From Acholeplasmataceae bacterium UBA5617 (GTDB taxonomy: Bacteria > Bacillota_I > Bacilli_A > Acholeplasmatales > Acholeplasmataceae): DNA of 5,476 bases. How positions within the stretch are numbered: position 1 is the stretch's first letter; each line of letters begins with the position of its first letter. Position numbers and translations under genes: made by a program. The notes under the pieces are model-generated. The model was not told where the DNA came from and did no database searches. It saw nothing but the letters and a program-made list of their open reading frames with translations. Location of the stretch: the NCBI GenBank assembly GCA_002424575.1, contig DIKN01000072.1, positions 1 to 5,476 on the forward strand, read 5' to 3'. Positions 5,189 to 5,476 of this stretch are shown piece by piece.

Positions 5189-5476
5189 TTATTCACCCAA
5201 AACTCCTTCATAAAGCAAAGTTTTGAGAGCATCACTTTGTGCATCGAGGATATAGGATTCGATGGGATGCTTTGAAAGGATGTCATCGATGGTCATTTTA
5301 TCATAGGGTTTATCCTTAAATTGGGATTCAAAACCATGAAGTGATTTGATATCAAAGAAATCGCCTTGAATCGCAAGGTTTTTGATGATTCCTTCTTCGA
5401 GATCCAACTTGATCTCAAAGAGTCCTCCAGGTAACCTCTTTTTGAGGATCTTTGTATAGGCGGGTTGTTTTTTATA
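5189..5476 (-). CDS. lplA: Lipoate-protein ligase, C-terminal part (start lies beyond the window)
   Basis: 95 residues are visible, open to the right edge and ending with TAA at 5189-5191. They match the C-terminal accessory domain of lipoate-protein ligase A: a basic stretch (KILKKRLPGG), a strand FEIKLDLEEG, then GIIKNLAIQGDFFD, which corresponds to the G-x-I-x-x-(3)-GDFF motif of that domain, then a helix-rich tail with PYDKMTIDDILS. The enzyme activates lipoate with ATP and attaches it to E2 or GcvH domains; the catalytic N-terminal domain is outside the window, so activity cannot be judged. A TTG at 5405-5407 is inside the frame and is not a start, since the domain continues upstream of it. 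There is no convincing hairpin before the next gene's promoter. Confidence 0.85.
   Translation of the reverse strand, partial: YKKQPAYTKILKKRLPGGLFEIKLDLEEGIIKNLAIQGDFFDIKSLHGFESQFKDKPYDKMTIDDILSKHPIESYILDAQSDALKTLLYEGVLGE

Noticed and set aside
5405..5407. TTG as the start of a short 72-residue protein
   Set aside because: The frame stays open to the window edge and the upstream residues (PGGLFEIKL) continue the lipoate-ligase C-terminal domain, so the TTG is internal leucine.
1..5476. CRISPR array, tRNA or rRNA gene, insertion sequence, phage or defence genes
   Set aside because: No regularly spaced repeats, no cloverleaf or rRNA segments, no transposase or terminal inverted repeats were found; gene content is housekeeping plus one surface lipoprotein.

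Overview
The window looks like a piece of chromosome from a low-GC, wall-less or wall-poor relative of the Firmicutes, most plausibly an Acholeplasma/Izemoplasma-type mollicute. The grounds are AT-rich intergenic DNA, classic sigma-A promoters (TTGACA / TATAAT), strong Shine-Dalgarno sites, TAA/TAG stops, tryptophan read from TGG, and a BspA-like lipoprotein with Listeria-Bacteroides repeats. The lineage is an inference from gene content and style; no rRNA or other marker settles it.

Layout, left to right: (1) the 3' part of a Fur/PerR-family regulator on the + strand (1-345), ending at a probable bidirectional terminator. Everything else is on the - strand and so is transcribed from right to left. 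(2) A 542-residue surface lipoprotein (487-2115) with three Flg_new/InlB-B-type repeats followed by about eight BspA-type leucine-rich repeats, with its own promoter. (3) A two-gene unit rsmH-mgsA (3552-2285): 16S rRNA m4C1402 methyltransferase tightly coupled to methylglyoxal synthase, with a promoter and a terminator. (4) A two-gene unit yceD-rpmF (4269-3635): DUF177 protein and ribosomal protein L32, with a promoter and a terminator. (5) A single gene for a 233-residue protein of unknown function (5080-4379), with a near-consensus promoter and a terminator that overlaps its stop codon. (6) The C-terminal 95 residues of a lipoate-protein ligase (5476-5189), cut by the window edge.

Each of the four complete - strand transcription units has a readable promoter (TTGACA-like, 17-18 bp spacer, TATAAT-like). 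Three of them also end in a clear hairpin, and the lipoprotein gene probably shares the fur-like gene's terminator. The two ribosome-related units (yceD-rpmF and rsmH-mgsA) appear to have extremely short 5' leaders (about 12-14 nt), with the Shine-Dalgarno starting only a few bases from the predicted transcript end.

Most of the window is ordinary housekeeping DNA and I do not see a new multi-gene system. The points most worth a second look are: the loss of structural zinc-binding cysteines in two unrelated proteins (L32 and the Fur-family regulator), the Glu-for-Asp change in the regulator's metal site, rsmH paired with mgsA rather than with cell-division genes, the shortened MgsA C-terminus, and the unrecognised 233-residue protein.
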